In this document: piece after piece, positions 1 to 6,610 of the stretch
Numbering within the stretch: position 1 is the first letter of the stretch
How the letters are laid out: every line of letters begins with the position of its first letter
Origin: a virus
DNA: 45,794 nt
Virus record (IMG/VR): IMGVR_UViG_3300020450_000037
Location: 1-45,794 of that record
Reading direction: 5' to 3' (one strand)
Notes under the pieces: generated by a model
Told to the model about the DNA's origin: nothing
Seen by the model: the letters and a program-made list of their open reading frames with translations, nothing else
Database searches by the model: none
Translations under genes and position numbers: made by a program

Positions 1-51
1 ACCAACGATTGATCCTAAAGTATAAACTCCAACGATCCAATAGGCATCCAT
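1..51 (-). CDS. N-terminus of a small membrane protein (cut by window edge)
   Basis: ATG at 51 overlaps the stop of the upstream gene (TAATG), so it is translationally coupled. The 17 residues visible (MDAYWIVGVYTLGSIVG) are hydrophobic and look like the start of a membrane segment. The rest lies outside the window. Family not recognised. Confidence 0.5.
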   Translation of the reverse strand, partial: MDAYWIVGVYTLGSIVG

Positions 52-218
52 TAAACAAACTCCAATTCTGATTTCTTAAATTCTAATCTATCATCATTAG
101 TTTCTGCATCATCATCTAGTATCACAACCTTATTACCTAGGTCTTCAACTATCTTACCTGTTATGGTTAGGTCTGACCAGTAAGGGTCTTTCCAAATTAC
201 TTTATCGCCTATTGTCAT
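51..218 (-). CDS. small acidic hypothetical protein, 55 aa
   Basis: It starts ATG inside an ATGA overlap with the upstream gene and ends in a TAATG overlap with the next, so it sits in a coupled operon. The N-terminus (MTIGDKVIWKDPYWSDLTITGKI) suggests a small SH3/KOW-like beta barrel, followed by an acidic stretch DDDAETNDD. Function unknown; the barrel assignment is inference. Confidence 0.6.
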   Translation of the reverse strand: MTIGDKVIWKDPYWSDLTITGKIVEDLGNKVVILDDDAETNDDRLEFKKSELEFV

Positions 219-553
219 GCTGGCTCCTTTTCTGGTGCCAAATCATCTACAATCAATAAAGGATATTCTGTATCATCATCGTCTGGATCTTTGACTACCT
301 TGCCTTGATATTTCATATCATGATCACCATCTGTAAAGGCTTCGACATAATAAGTTTCAACGTCTCCCATGGCTTTCATTAGTCCGTCATTTATCTGATC
401 ATGATCTAATCCACCATCTTCGAGCCATTTATCAAATGCTTCGTCTCCGTCTTTGGCTTTGATGATCTGTTCTGTTTTTAAGATATAATTATTAGTCACC
501 TTATAAACATTTTTTCCTTCGTCGTCTTTGCCTAAAAAAATATGATCCATCAT
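215..553 (-). CDS. acidic hypothetical protein, 112 aa
   Basis: Highly acidic protein (runs such as DPDDDDTEY near the C-terminus) with no recognised domain and no signal peptide. It shares an ATGA overlap with the downstream gene and a one-base overlap with the upstream gene. Acidic small early phage proteins are often host-enzyme inhibitors or DNA mimics, but nothing here proves that role. Confidence 0.65.
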   Translation of the reverse strand: MMDHIFLGKDDEGKNVYKVTNNYILKTEQIIKAKDGDEAFDKWLEDGGLDHDQINDGLMKAMGDVETYYVEAFTDGDHDMKYQGKVVKDPDDDDTEYPLLIVDDLAPEKEPA

Positions 554-1059
554 TATGCTACCTTCTTTCTCATGCTTGAAAGATGATCTTCTAACATTTC
601 GATATGATCTTTAATAGCAACTTCTTCAAGTGGCTTAAAATATTTGTCATCATATTTTGCATAGAACCAAGTCACTTGTTCTTTACCTAAGTAATCTTTC
701 TGTCCAATCATCTTGCCTAGGTAAATGTAATCTTCTCCTGAATTAAAACCGTTTTCAAGATACTCTGCTTCGTCCTTGTAGACTTTATATCCGCTATCCT
801 TTTCGCCTCTATCTCTACCATAATACACATTCTGATAATCGTAGGAATCTGCTTCTCTATTATCAAAGTCAATCTTTTCTCCAATGAAGTGTCCCCATTT
901 AGACGCATCACCTAACTTGATTGCCTTTGTGACCTTGTCTACTTTATACCAATTGTCTACAAGGTTATAACCTAATCCGCCTGGGTATCCGTCCCAATGC
1001 TGATAGGATCCTATAATCTGATTTTTTTGCTGAATTGCCACTCTTGCTCTTGTTGCCAT
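553..1059 (-). CDS. phage hypothetical protein with HWDGYP motif, 168 aa
   Basis: Starts with MATRARVAIQ followed by QHWDGYPGGLG near residues 20-30. This pattern (MxTRxxI...HWDGYP) recurs in many phage and bacterial proteins of unknown function. No catalytic motif can be named. First gene behind the sigma70-like promoter at 1094-1122 and the repeated 20-bp leader, so it heads an operon running leftwards. Confidence 0.7.
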   Translation of the reverse strand: MATRARVAIQQKNQIIGSYQHWDGYPGGLGYNLVDNWYKVDKVTKAIKLGDASKWGHFIGEKIDFDNREADSYDYQNVYYGRDRGEKDSGYKVYKDEAEYLENGFNSGEDYIYLGKMIGQKDYLGKEQVTWFYAKYDDKYFKPLEEVAIKDHIEMLEDHLSSMRKKVA

Positions 1060-1061
1060 AA

Positions 1062-1081
1062 TTTGCCTCTCTTTGTTGCCT
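1062..1081 (-). repeat. 20-bp operon leader repeat, copy 1
   Basis: The plus-strand sequence tttgcctctctttgttgcct occurs identically at 1062-1081, 5276-5295 and 5891-5910, each time between a sigma70-like promoter and the ATG of a minus-strand gene. Read on the minus strand it carries the Shine-Dalgarno-like GAGAGGC. It is a conserved 5' leader rather than a coding repeat. Confidence 0.85.
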
Positions 1082-1093
1082 TATTATATTTTT

Positions 1094-1122
1094 ATATTAA
1101 AGCCTAACTGACAAAAGGTCAA
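1094..1122 (-). promoter_or_regulatory. sigma70-type early promoter
   Basis: On the minus strand: -35 TTGACC (1122-1117), 17-bp spacer, -10 TAATAT (1099-1094), followed by the repeated leader and the gene at 1059. The same architecture is found at 3926, 5318, 5923 and 6412. Confidence 0.75.
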
Positions 1123-1138
1123 CCACTATTTTACCAAT

Positions 1139-1321
1139 TTAATGGATAGTATCGTAGCCTGGTATTGGATTTTCGTGTTCAGTTATGGATTTAATATCTT
1201 TTGGTTTGATTTCTGGACAGGTATCTTCAAGTGTCAAACAGGCGTCTTTGAAACTCACTGCCACGACCTCATAGATTTCTCCATTATCTAATTCGAAATG
1301 AAATAGGGTTGGTGCTCCCAT
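1139..1321 (-). CDS. small hypothetical protein, 60 aa
   Basis: Acidic 60-aa protein starting MGAPTLFHFELDNGEIYEV. Located 2 bases after the gene at 1324-1686 in the same orientation. The pattern (short beta strands then an alpha-helical 'FKDACLTLED' segment) is common in small phage proteins of unknown function. No family recognised. Confidence 0.6.
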   Translation of the reverse strand: MGAPTLFHFELDNGEIYEVVAVSFKDACLTLEDTCPEIKPKDIKSITEHENPIPGYDTIH

Positions 1322-1323
1322 GA

Positions 1324-1686
1324 CTACTCCTTTACTACTGAAAGAGTCTTCTTTGGGAATAAGGATCTCACATTGTTTTTTGGTGGCTTGGGTTCTTGTG
1401 GTGCCGCCTGTTCGATTGCTGTCAATGTATCTTCCAACTGACTAGGAGTAAGAAAACCTACTACTCCGTCCTCGTTGTTGATTCCTTCTAACCAAACTGA
1501 ATTGTCTTTCTCATCAGTGACCATAATTTCATATAGGCCTTTGGTTCCGCCATAACTCATATTAGTCATTATCACTGATACCTTATAATTGTTATTGAAT
1601 TCTATATTCGCCTTAATTCCGCAAGTGGTAAAGGGAGGCATTTTGAAATCTTCAAATGGTACAAATGGTATATCTTTGAATTTCAT
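1324..1686 (-). CDS. hypothetical protein, 120 aa
   Basis: No recognised domain. The first 80 residues look like a beta-rich fold; the C-terminal 40 residues are Pro/Lys rich and probably unstructured. Start ATG is preceded on the minus strand by AGGAGAGGCGTT, a good ribosome binding site. Confidence 0.65.
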   Translation of the reverse strand: MKFKDIPFVPFEDFKMPPFTTCGIKANIEFNNNYKVSVIMTNMSYGGTKGLYEIMVTDEKDNSVWLEGINNEDGVVGFLTPSQLEDTLTAIEQAAPQEPKPPKNNVRSLFPKKTLSVVKE

Positions 1687-1700
1687 AACGCCTCTCCTAA

Positions 1701-1880
1701 TTATTTTGTAGACTTCTTCTTACGACCTTTTTTCTTGGGAGCAAGTCCTGATGAATAATATTGTTCACCTGTCATGCCTGGTGGAATGATTTCTATCTTG
1801 CCACCCTTGTCCAAGAACTTTTTAATGTCCTCGTCTAGTTTCTTCTGCTTCGCTTCTTGTTCTGTAATATTATATTGCAT
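1701..1880 (-). CDS. small basic-tailed hypothetical protein, 59 aa
   Basis: MQYNITEQEAKQKKLDEDIK... is a short helix, followed by FLDKGGKIEIIPPGMTG and a Lys/Arg-rich tail (KKKGRKKKSTK). Similar 'GGKI..IPPG' small proteins occur in marine T4-like phages as I recall; function unknown. The basic tail would suit nucleic-acid binding (inference). A weaker promoter-like TTGACC...TATAGT lies upstream around 1890-1918. Confidence 0.6.
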   Translation of the reverse strand: MQYNITEQEAKQKKLDEDIKKFLDKGGKIEIIPPGMTGEQYYSSGLAPKKKGRKKKSTK

Positions 1881-1913
1881 ATATCCTTAAACTATACTCT
1901 AAACATCAAAAGG

Positions 1914-2435
1914 TCAAGAATAAAATTTACCAATTATTTCTCTAGCCTTATTATAAAGACTTCTGTCACCTCTTTCCAAAACTTCTATAAGGTCTTTCTT
2001 TTCCTTCATATAGACTTTGGCAAACTTTGGATCATATTCTGTAATAGAAGCAGAATTATGAATAAGGTCCGCCAACTTAATTGTTTGGGCAGGAGTGCCT
2101 ACCGAAGCCAATCTGTTTCTTTCGAACTCTTTTCTTTTGGCTCTGTTTCCTTCAATTGGTTTTTCTGTAAGTTCTAAAACATATTTGAAAACGACAGCAC
2201 CAAATTGATTAAAAATTTCTGTTGGGTGAGTATCTGTATCTTCTAAGACATCATGCAATACAGCCGCCGCCAACATTTCGTCAGTATGGTTAGCCGTCCC
2301 CCTTACAATTTCTGCAACCGCAAGTGGGTGAGTGATATAAGGCTCATTGGTATATTTTCTTTTCTGATCACCATGTGCCTTAGTGGCAAATGCCACTGCC
2401 TTATCATATAAATTCTTCACTAAACTCTGCCTCAT
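1914..2435 (-). CDS. RelA/SpoT-type HD-domain hydrolase (MESH1-like)
   Basis: The protein (173 aa from this start) has the full HD-hydrolase signature of the RelA/SpoT family: YITHP (H36), AAVLHDVLEDT (H61, D62, E65, D66) and IKLADLIHN (D123). In bacteria this stand-alone domain hydrolyses the alarmone (p)ppGpp; the synthetase domain is absent, as in small alarmone hydrolases/MESH1. A phage could use it to dampen the stringent response; that role is inference. The start overlaps the upstream gene by 32 bases; a GTG at 2420 behind GAGG is an alternative. A general nucleotide hydrolase role cannot be excluded. Confidence 0.8.
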   Translation of the reverse strand: MRQSLVKNLYDKAVAFATKAHGDQKRKYTNEPYITHPLAVAEIVRGTANHTDEMLAAAVLHDVLEDTDTHPTEIFNQFGAVVFKYVLELTEKPIEGNRAKRKEFERNRLASVGTPAQTIKLADLIHNSASITEYDPKFAKVYMKEKKDLIEVLERGDRSLYNKAREIIGKFYS

Positions 2436-2694
2436 CAATATCCCAAATGTCGTCAAATGAAACGACAAATTCTTTTTTAGATTCTGTATCTTTAAGTTTC
2501 ACAAGTTTCTTTTCACTATCTCGTTGAAGCATGATACCTAATCCAATATAATTAGTCACACCCTTTAAAGGTACATCTGTCAAATTAGGGTGTGGTTTAC
2601 CATTCATATCAACCATTGTCTGAACCTTAAATTTACAGGCATAACTCTTACCAGGTTGAACTTCACCTATGGTAATAAATTTTTGCTCTGACAT
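2404..2694 (-). CDS. hypothetical protein, 96 aa
   Basis: Begins MSEQKFITIGEVQPGKSYACKFKV, a beta-rich small domain, and ends acidic (DDIWDIDEAEFSEEF). The last 32 bases overlap the start of the HD hydrolase, implying coupling. No family recognised; a small OB/LSm-like barrel is possible. Confidence 0.65.
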   Translation of the reverse strand: MSEQKFITIGEVQPGKSYACKFKVQTMVDMNGKPHPNLTDVPLKGVTNYIGLGIMLQRDSEKKLVKLKDTESKKEFVVSFDDIWDIDEAEFSEEFI

Positions 2695-2697
2695 GAA

Positions 2698-2844
2698 TTA
2701 CTCCTTTGTTAATTCTTGTACCACTGAAGCCCCAGAATTAATCCCATCTTTTACCTTAGAAAGGATTTCATCTTTCTGGCCTGGATTCATATAGATCTGA
2801 TATCCAATAACTCCAATAAAGATTCCAATTGCTATCTTTAACAT
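2698..2844 (-). CDS. small single-pass membrane protein, 48 aa
   Basis: An N-terminal hydrophobic segment (LKIAIGIFIGVIGYQIY, residues 2-18) is followed by a charged helix. GGAGG sits 5 bases upstream of the ATG, and the ATG overlaps the stop of the preceding gene. Function unknown. Confidence 0.65.
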   Translation of the reverse strand: MLKIAIGIFIGVIGYQIYMNPGQKDEILSKVKDGINSGASVVQELTKE

Positions 2845-2996
2845 AAGTCCTCCTTCTTGTTAATAATTAATTCTAAACCTATCATATTAGATAGTGATTC
2901 AGCCATGTGTGGCCACTTCTCAACCAGTGAACTTATAAATTCTGCTCTTTCTTCCATATTCATTCTAGCAATGGTTTCAATTACATCATCAATCAT
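2838..2996 (-). CDS. small helical hypothetical protein, 52 aa
   Basis: Starts in an ATGA overlap with the upstream gene and runs 7 bases into the next. It is a mostly helical 52-residue protein (MIDDVIETIARMNMEERAEF...). Such short helical proteins are frequent among early genes of T4-like phages. Function unknown. Confidence 0.6.
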   Translation of the reverse strand: MIDDVIETIARMNMEERAEFISSLVEKWPHMAESLSNMIGLELIINKKEDLC

Positions 2997-3247
2997 ATCT
3001 TAATACCCTCTTCTTTATTTTGTTTTATTTTAGAGCCTTTGGATCTTTTTGTCAACCTTTTTTGGGCCTTTGGAATAATATTAATTGCCGATACCAATGC
3101 GGCCATATCACTTCCGCCTTTGTCTTTTACTTCTTGATAGGCCTTTTGCCTTTCAGAAAATAATTCACTCATAGGTACTTCCTTATGGACCATTCTATTT
3201 GACTTCCTGTTAGGATCTTTAAAATTTCGTTTCCGCTTCATATACAT
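2993..3247 (-). CDS. basic hypothetical protein, 84 aa
   Basis: Strongly basic (MYMKRKRNFKDPNRKSNR at the N-terminus, KRLTKRSKGSKIKQNK near the C-terminus) with a central helix. Overlaps the upstream gene by 29 bases. Probably nucleic-acid associated by composition only. A start at the third codon (ATG at 3241) is equally possible. Confidence 0.55.
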   Translation of the reverse strand: MYMKRKRNFKDPNRKSNRMVHKEVPMSELFSERQKAYQEVKDKGGSDMAALVSAINIIPKAQKRLTKRSKGSKIKQNKEEGIKI

Positions 3248-3434
3248 TTGGCCTTTTCATCTTACCAAAGATGCAGACCACTCTTGCATTATATCTTTCT
3301 TCAGTCATTGCTAATGACCTTAATTTATTCTCCCACATACCTCTTGTCAATTCATCGAGTTGAGGATTGTTATCGAGCAGACGTCTAATGCTGTCTGCTC
3401 TTTTATATTGAACTTCTTCGCTAAAAGGACCCAT
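3219..3434 (-). CDS. hypothetical protein, 71 aa
   Basis: Helical 71-aa protein whose ATG overlaps the upstream stop (TAATG). It contains an SIRRLLDNNPQLDELTRGMWENKLRSL stretch that looks like a helix pair. No family recognised. Confidence 0.55.
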   Translation of the reverse strand: MGPFSEEVQYKRADSIRRLLDNNPQLDELTRGMWENKLRSLAMTEERYNARVVCIFGKMKRPNVYEAETKF

Positions 3435-3595
3435 TATAATGATACCTCATAAATTTCATCTTTTAGTTGACGAAGCCAGTCTTTGGCTCCTTCTTTATCT
3501 CCGTCATCGATTGTATCAATAATCATATCAATAACTCCATCGACGCCTTTGATACCGTTCAATTGAATTTGATTTAATAGTTCTAATTTATCCAT
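3434..3595 (-). CDS. small hypothetical protein, 53 aa
   Basis: Start chosen at the ATG at 3595 (MDKLELLNQIQLNGIK) because the longer reading frame would run through the upstream gene. Acidic and helical (VIDMIIDTIDDGDKEG). Its start follows the upstream stop by one base. Function unknown. Confidence 0.55.
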   Translation of the reverse strand: MDKLELLNQIQLNGIKGVDGVIDMIIDTIDDGDKEGAKDWLRQLKDEIYEVSL

Positions 3596-3596
3596 A

Positions 3597-3890
3597 TTAA
3601 ACCTCCTCTCCAATTCCAAGTTTGGAGCAATGAGTCGCTGGAACTCTCCAACGGCCGTGAGTACCACAATCAATTGTGATATATTTCTGTGCCACCTTAG
3701 TGACCTTGCCCGAATGTTGAATACCTCTTCGACCAGTGAAACCTGCAATATCGCCAATCATAAATTTTGCGACAGCCTTTCTGCTTAATTGATTTCTTTT
3801 AAGTTTGATCGCTTCGATAACTTGATTCAGTTGATCATTGTTATCCATTTTGTAGATTAAGTCTACGGTCTTTGTGACTAGGTTATTCAT
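3597..3890 (-). CDS. small protein with KOW-like C-terminal half, 97 aa
   Basis: The N-terminal half is helical. The C-terminal half (GDIAGFTGRRGIQHSGKVTKVAQKYITIDCG) looks like a KOW/SH3-type small barrel often found in translation and transcription factors; this is fold-level inference. First gene after the promoter at 3926-3954, with SD-like GAGAGGC before the ATG. Confidence 0.65.
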   Translation of the reverse strand: MNNLVTKTVDLIYKMDNNDQLNQVIEAIKLKRNQLSRKAVAKFMIGDIAGFTGRRGIQHSGKVTKVAQKYITIDCGTHGRWRVPATHCSKLGIGEEV

Positions 3891-3918
3891 AAGTGCCTCT
3901 CTTTCTATTGCCTAATTA

Positions 3919-4059
3919 TTACTTTATTATATTCTCTGACTCCTTAGAAGTCAACCTTTTTTTTGACGGCTCTTCATTATTCCATAACCAAAGTATCAAT
4001 AAGATAAAGGAATATGGTATTCCTATTGTTAGAACCATTGCCAAAATTATTTCACCCAT
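3919..4059 (-). CDS. small membrane protein, 46 aa
   Basis: MGEIILAMVLTIGIPYSFIL... gives one clear transmembrane segment (residues 3-26) followed by a charged tail. The ATG overlaps the upstream gene. The 3' half of the gene contains the promoter for the next operon, so coding and promoter sequence overlap. Function unknown. Confidence 0.5.
   Translation of the reverse strand: MGEIILAMVLTIGIPYSFILLILWLWNNEEPSKKRLTSKESENIIK
3926..3954 (-). promoter_or_regulatory. sigma70-type early promoter
   Basis: Minus strand: -35 TTGACT (3954-3949), 17-bp spacer, perfect -10 TATAAT (3931-3926), followed by a leader GGCAATAGAAAGAGAGGCAC that is a variant of the 20-bp leader repeat. It serves the gene starting at 3890. 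Confidence 0.8.
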
Positions 4060-4303
4060 GCAAGAACTTTCCTAAATAATCCGGCTGTCTATTTCTGCCT
4101 TTCTTATGGCCTAAATAATTGGCGCCTTCATTTACTACCACTGGCTGGCCTTTTCCTCTATCACAGACCCAACCATGTGGTCCTTGCATTACTGCCTTGG
4201 CAGTGAAAGTTTGACCTTGTGGTGTTTCATACCACACCTTGTCGCCCTTTTGGATTTCGTTGAATGCTTCATCTGTCCACATATTATCGCTCCAATATGA
4301 CAT
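4052..4303 (-). CDS. hypothetical protein with KOW/SH3-like barrel, 83 aa
   Basis: Start taken at MSYWSDNMWTDEAF (4303), the last ATG before the conserved-looking part; a longer form starts at 4324. The segment IQKGDKVWYETPQGQTFTAKAVMQG reads as a small beta barrel with GD...V turns. It overlaps the upstream gene by 20 bases. Function unknown. Confidence 0.55.
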   Translation of the reverse strand: MSYWSDNMWTDEAFNEIQKGDKVWYETPQGQTFTAKAVMQGPHGWVCDRGKGQPVVVNEGANYLGHKKGRNRQPDYLGKFLHG

Positions 4304-4496
4304 AGTCACCAAAGTGAAAATCAAAAGTCTTCACTAGGTGTTCATAGTCACCCTGTTTCATTTCATCTATGATCACATGGTAGTTCATACCTAATTGTTC
4401 TGCTAACCTTTTCGCATAGGCCATCAAAGCAAAGGCATTACCATCTGGACCAGTAAGGTCAATGACCAATTCTTTCTGTGTCTTTTCCCTGATCAT
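4284..4496 (-). CDS. small hypothetical protein with DLTGPDGNAF motif, 70 aa
   Basis: The segment ELVIDLTGPDGNAFALMAYA followed by a helix and DYEHLVKTFDFHFGDYV resembles a short conserved protein common in marine T4-like phages (recollection, not a search). No enzymatic function known. Confidence 0.7.
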   Translation of the reverse strand: MIREKTQKELVIDLTGPDGNAFALMAYAKRLAEQLGMNYHVIIDEMKQGDYEHLVKTFDFHFGDYVILER

Positions 4497-4498
4497 AA

Positions 4499-4876
4499 TT
4501 AACTCCCTGTCACGACAGCATAAGTGCCGTCTTCGTTTCTTTCGAAACCTTCGATAAAAATATGATGATCTGGATTGCCATCTGTGTCGACAGCATTTCG
4601 AATGGCACTATCACAAGCCAACCAAACATCACACCACAAACCTTTACCACCAACTACCGCTGAAGTATTGTATCCCCAGACAGAACATTTATTAGTGATA
4701 ACCGTACCAGGTACAAATGGACTCTTCTCGCCCATCATACCATTATACTGAACACCGAAGATCGGATCGTTGTCTGAATAAATTGACCAACGAGTTTCGA
4801 ATCCACATGATGCACCATAGGTATCATGATAGTCCATGTCTTTCATAAACTGGTCTTCTTGAATTTGATTTTCCAT
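4499..4876 (-). CDS. hypothetical protein, 125 aa
   Basis: Start chosen at ATG 4876 because CAGGAGGG lies just upstream; a start at 4921 overlapping the previous stop is also open. The protein is soluble, rich in Gly, Asp and aromatic residues and has no recognised domain. Confidence 0.6.
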   Translation of the reverse strand: MENQIQEDQFMKDMDYHDTYGASCGFETRWSIYSDNDPIFGVQYNGMMGEKSPFVPGTVITNKCSVWGYNTSAVVGGKGLWCDVWLACDSAIRNAVDTDGNPDHHIFIEGFERNEDGTYAVVTGS

Positions 4877-4920
4877 ATTGCCCTCCTGTTGGTTGGAAAT
4901 GTCTAAATAAAGATTTGTCA

Positions 4921-5274
4921 TTAGTCTGCCCTACTTCCCATATATGCCTTGAAGCCATATGCTCTTAAAACTTCTGCATAAGCCTGGGCACCTACTTCTT
5001 TACAATCCATTGATTGTCCATTGTGTTTCGCAGGATCCCACATTGTCATTGTCTTAGGTCTATATGATTTCTTAAATCCAACTGACTCTAATAACTTCGC
5101 CTCTTTAGAGTTCGTTCTGCCTACATTTACATCTACCCAGGCGAAACCACAATACATTGGCTCTCCGTATTCATTGCCACCTGTCTTTGTGTTCCAATCG
5201 TTTAAGAAATTATGAACGGCTGTCTTTGCCGCCTTTGATGCTTCGTAATGTATGTCTTCTATTTTTATTGCCAT
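4921..5274 (-). CDS. hypothetical protein, 117 aa
   Basis: An N-terminal helix (IEDIHYEASKAAKTAVHNFL) is followed by a compact alpha/beta region with YCGFAWVDV and LLESVGFKK. Proteins of this type occur in several phages, function unknown. It is the first gene behind the promoter at 5318-5346 and the second copy of the leader repeat. Confidence 0.65.
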   Translation of the reverse strand: MAIKIEDIHYEASKAAKTAVHNFLNDWNTKTGGNEYGEPMYCGFAWVDVNVGRTNSKEAKLLESVGFKKSYRPKTMTMWDPAKHNGQSMDCKEVGAQAYAEVLRAYGFKAYMGSRAD

Positions 5275-5275
5275 C

Positions 5276-5295
5276 TTTGCCTCTCTTTGTTGCCT
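5276..5295 (-). repeat. 20-bp operon leader repeat, copy 2
   Basis: Identical to the copies at 1062-1081 and 5891-5910; lies between promoter and ATG and carries the ribosome binding site. Confidence 0.85.
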
Positions 5296-5317
5296 TGTTT
5301 TTTTAGCCTATATATTT

Positions 5318-5346
5318 AATATAGTGTCTGGGGTATCAAAAGTCAA
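5318..5346 (-). promoter_or_regulatory. sigma70-type early promoter
   Basis: Minus strand: -35 TTGACT (5346-5341), 17-bp spacer, -10 TATATT (5323-5318). Drives the gene at 4921-5274 and probably those after it. Confidence 0.75.
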
Positions 5347-5365
5347 CCCCTAATTTACCAAAAAA

Positions 5366-5623
5366 TTAACTTTTTTTATCCACAATATCCATTGCCCATT
5401 GGTCCCAAGGTTCTGTTTTGGTAGCCTTTAAGCAATTAAATTGAACATCACAATGATTGGCTAGGACTTCATTTAACATCACATCTTTGATGGTATCCAA
5501 GTCCTCCTTATCATTGGTATCAATCCATAGGGTACCATACTCCCAATTCATATATGGCATTGCCTTTCCTTCTTTGTGAAACCTTTCTTTGATTTCAACC
5601 ATTGCATGAGTTTCTAATCCCAT
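5366..5623 (-). CDS. hypothetical protein, 85 aa
   Basis: A small alpha/beta protein (MGLETHAMVEIKERFHKEGK...) without recognised family. It shares one base with the upstream gene stop, so it is translationally coupled to it. Confidence 0.6.
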   Translation of the reverse strand: MGLETHAMVEIKERFHKEGKAMPYMNWEYGTLWIDTNDKEDLDTIKDVMLNEVLANHCDVQFNCLKATKTEPWDQWAMDIVDKKS

Positions 5624-5886
5624 TATGCAACCTCCTTCGCTCTAAATTCTAATTCACGGTTGACATCTTGTTGAACTGACCTTAACATAATAGAAGTATC
5701 AGAACTACCCCAACCTTCACCTTCGGGCCAGTCCTCAGTGAAGAAGTAGACTGACTCATATATAACATTTAATAAAGTAGGATCTTTAATTTGAAGAAAA
5801 TCAACCGCCCTATGCATCATATTATTAGTAAGGTGATCCTCACCTGCATAATCCCAATCAATTTTATTGTGAACATCTTGAATCAT
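5623..5886 (-). CDS. hypothetical protein, 87 aa
   Basis: Acidic, aromatic-rich small protein (YFFTEDWPEGEGWGSSD) of unknown function. It is the first gene behind the third copy of the leader repeat and the promoter at 5923-5951. Confidence 0.6.
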   Translation of the reverse strand: MIQDVHNKIDWDYAGEDHLTNNMMHRAVDFLQIKDPTLLNVIYESVYFFTEDWPEGEGWGSSDTSIMLRSVQQDVNRELEFRAKEVA

Positions 5887-5890
5887 ATTT

Positions 5891-5910
5891 TTTGCCTCTC
5901 TTTGTTGCCT
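5891..5910 (-). repeat. 20-bp operon leader repeat, copy 3
   Basis: Third identical copy of the leader described at 1062-1081. Confidence 0.85.
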
Positions 5911-5922
5911 AATTATTCTTTT

Positions 5923-5951
5923 ATATTAAAGCCACAGGTCAAAAAAGTCAA
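5923..5951 (-). promoter_or_regulatory. sigma70-type early promoter
   Basis: Minus strand: -35 TTGACT (5951-5946), 17-bp spacer, -10 TAATAT (5928-5923). Serves the gene at 5623-5886. Confidence 0.75.
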
Positions 5952-6026
5952 CCGAAAATGTCAGAAAAGAATCCAGTGAAATCAATGGTTTACAAAAATA
6001 AGAGAATCTTCTTTACCAAAATATTC

Positions 6027-6302
6027 TTAATAAGAATAATTCTGCCAGCCACCTTCTCTTTCCATCTGTCTCTGAGAAGCAAATGGTTCATTGGGGATAA
6101 AAATCCAATCCTCACCACATTTGATACAAGGTTCTCTTAAGGTCCCATCATTTGCAGAGTGACCCATCAGCCATTCATTGTTTGGGGTAGTGACACTCGC
6201 ACAACCAGTAGTGAGACAAATTAAGAGTAGTGACGCCATAGTGAGGCGTATTGACGAAGTTAGCCTTTTAAAAATGGTAGTGACAGCCTGTAGTGATATC
6301 AT
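6027..6302 (-). CDS. small lipoprotein, 91 aa
   Basis: Residues 22-35 (MASLLLICLTTGCAS) form a lipoprotein signal with lipobox LTTGC; the Cys would be lipidated. The true start may be the internal ATG at residue 22, which gives a normal-length signal peptide. The mature part contains CIKCGEDW. Candidates are a superinfection-exclusion or spanin-like lipoprotein, but nothing decides. The coding sequence carries six TAGTGA repeats (see 6188-6296). Confidence 0.6.
   Translation of the reverse strand: MISLQAVTTIFKRLTSSIRLTMASLLLICLTTGCASVTTPNNEWLMGHSANDGTLREPCIKCGEDWIFIPNEPFASQRQMEREGGWQNYSY
6188..6296. repeat. six iteron-like TAGTGA repeats
   Basis: TAGTGA (plus strand) occurs at 6188, 6209, 6228, 6239, 6278 and 6291, usually as GTAGTGA(C/G). 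The copies sit in more than one reading frame of the lipoprotein gene, so protein repeats do not explain them. They may be protein-binding iterons; function unproven. Confidence 0.5.
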
Positions 6303-6379
6303 ATTATTGTTCCTATTACGATAAAGGTGCCTATTAATAAACTTACGTAAAGTATTACATTATCATTTGGTTCAAACAT
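6299..6379 (-). CDS. 26-aa single-pass membrane mini-protein
   Basis: MFEPNDNVILYVSLLIGTFI... is a short polar N-terminus followed by one hydrophobic segment. It ends in an ATGA overlap with the lipoprotein gene and lies 32 bases downstream of the -10 element at 6412-6417. Role unknown. Confidence 0.5.
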   Translation of the reverse strand: MFEPNDNVILYVSLLIGTFIVIGTII

Positions 6380-6411
6380 TGCCTTTGTGCCTTTCTTAAT
6401 TATATACGCAT

Positions 6412-6440
6412 ATAATAACGCACTTTGACACGTTTGTCAA
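6412..6440 (-). promoter_or_regulatory. sigma70-type promoter
   Basis: Minus strand: perfect -35 TTGACA (6440-6435), 17-bp spacer, -10 TATTAT (6417-6412), followed by a GGCACAAAGGCA leader. Drives the mini-protein and lipoprotein pair. The -10 overlaps ATATACGCATATAA, which recurs at 8148-8161. Confidence 0.75.
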
Positions 6441-6589
6441 TGATAAATGGGCATTTTGATGTTCAAATTCATTCCAGATACTAGTAATTCTGCCATTTCT
6501 TGGTTGGCTATGGTACCAATTACCAAATCGTACACCGTATCTATAATAACTGAGTTGCCTGTATCGTCTTTAACAATAATAAATCGCAT
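6437..6589 (-). CDS. small hypothetical protein, 50 aa
   Basis: MRFIIVKDDTGNSVIIDTVY... is a plausible small alpha/beta protein; the stop overlaps the -35 of the next promoter. The upstream ribosome binding site is weak (AATTATTCTTTATC), which lowers confidence. Confidence 0.45.
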   Translation of the reverse strand: MRFIIVKDDTGNSVIIDTVYDLVIGTIANQEMAELLVSGMNLNIKMPIYH

Positions 6590-6610
6590 GATAAAGAATA
6601 ATTAGCAGAT

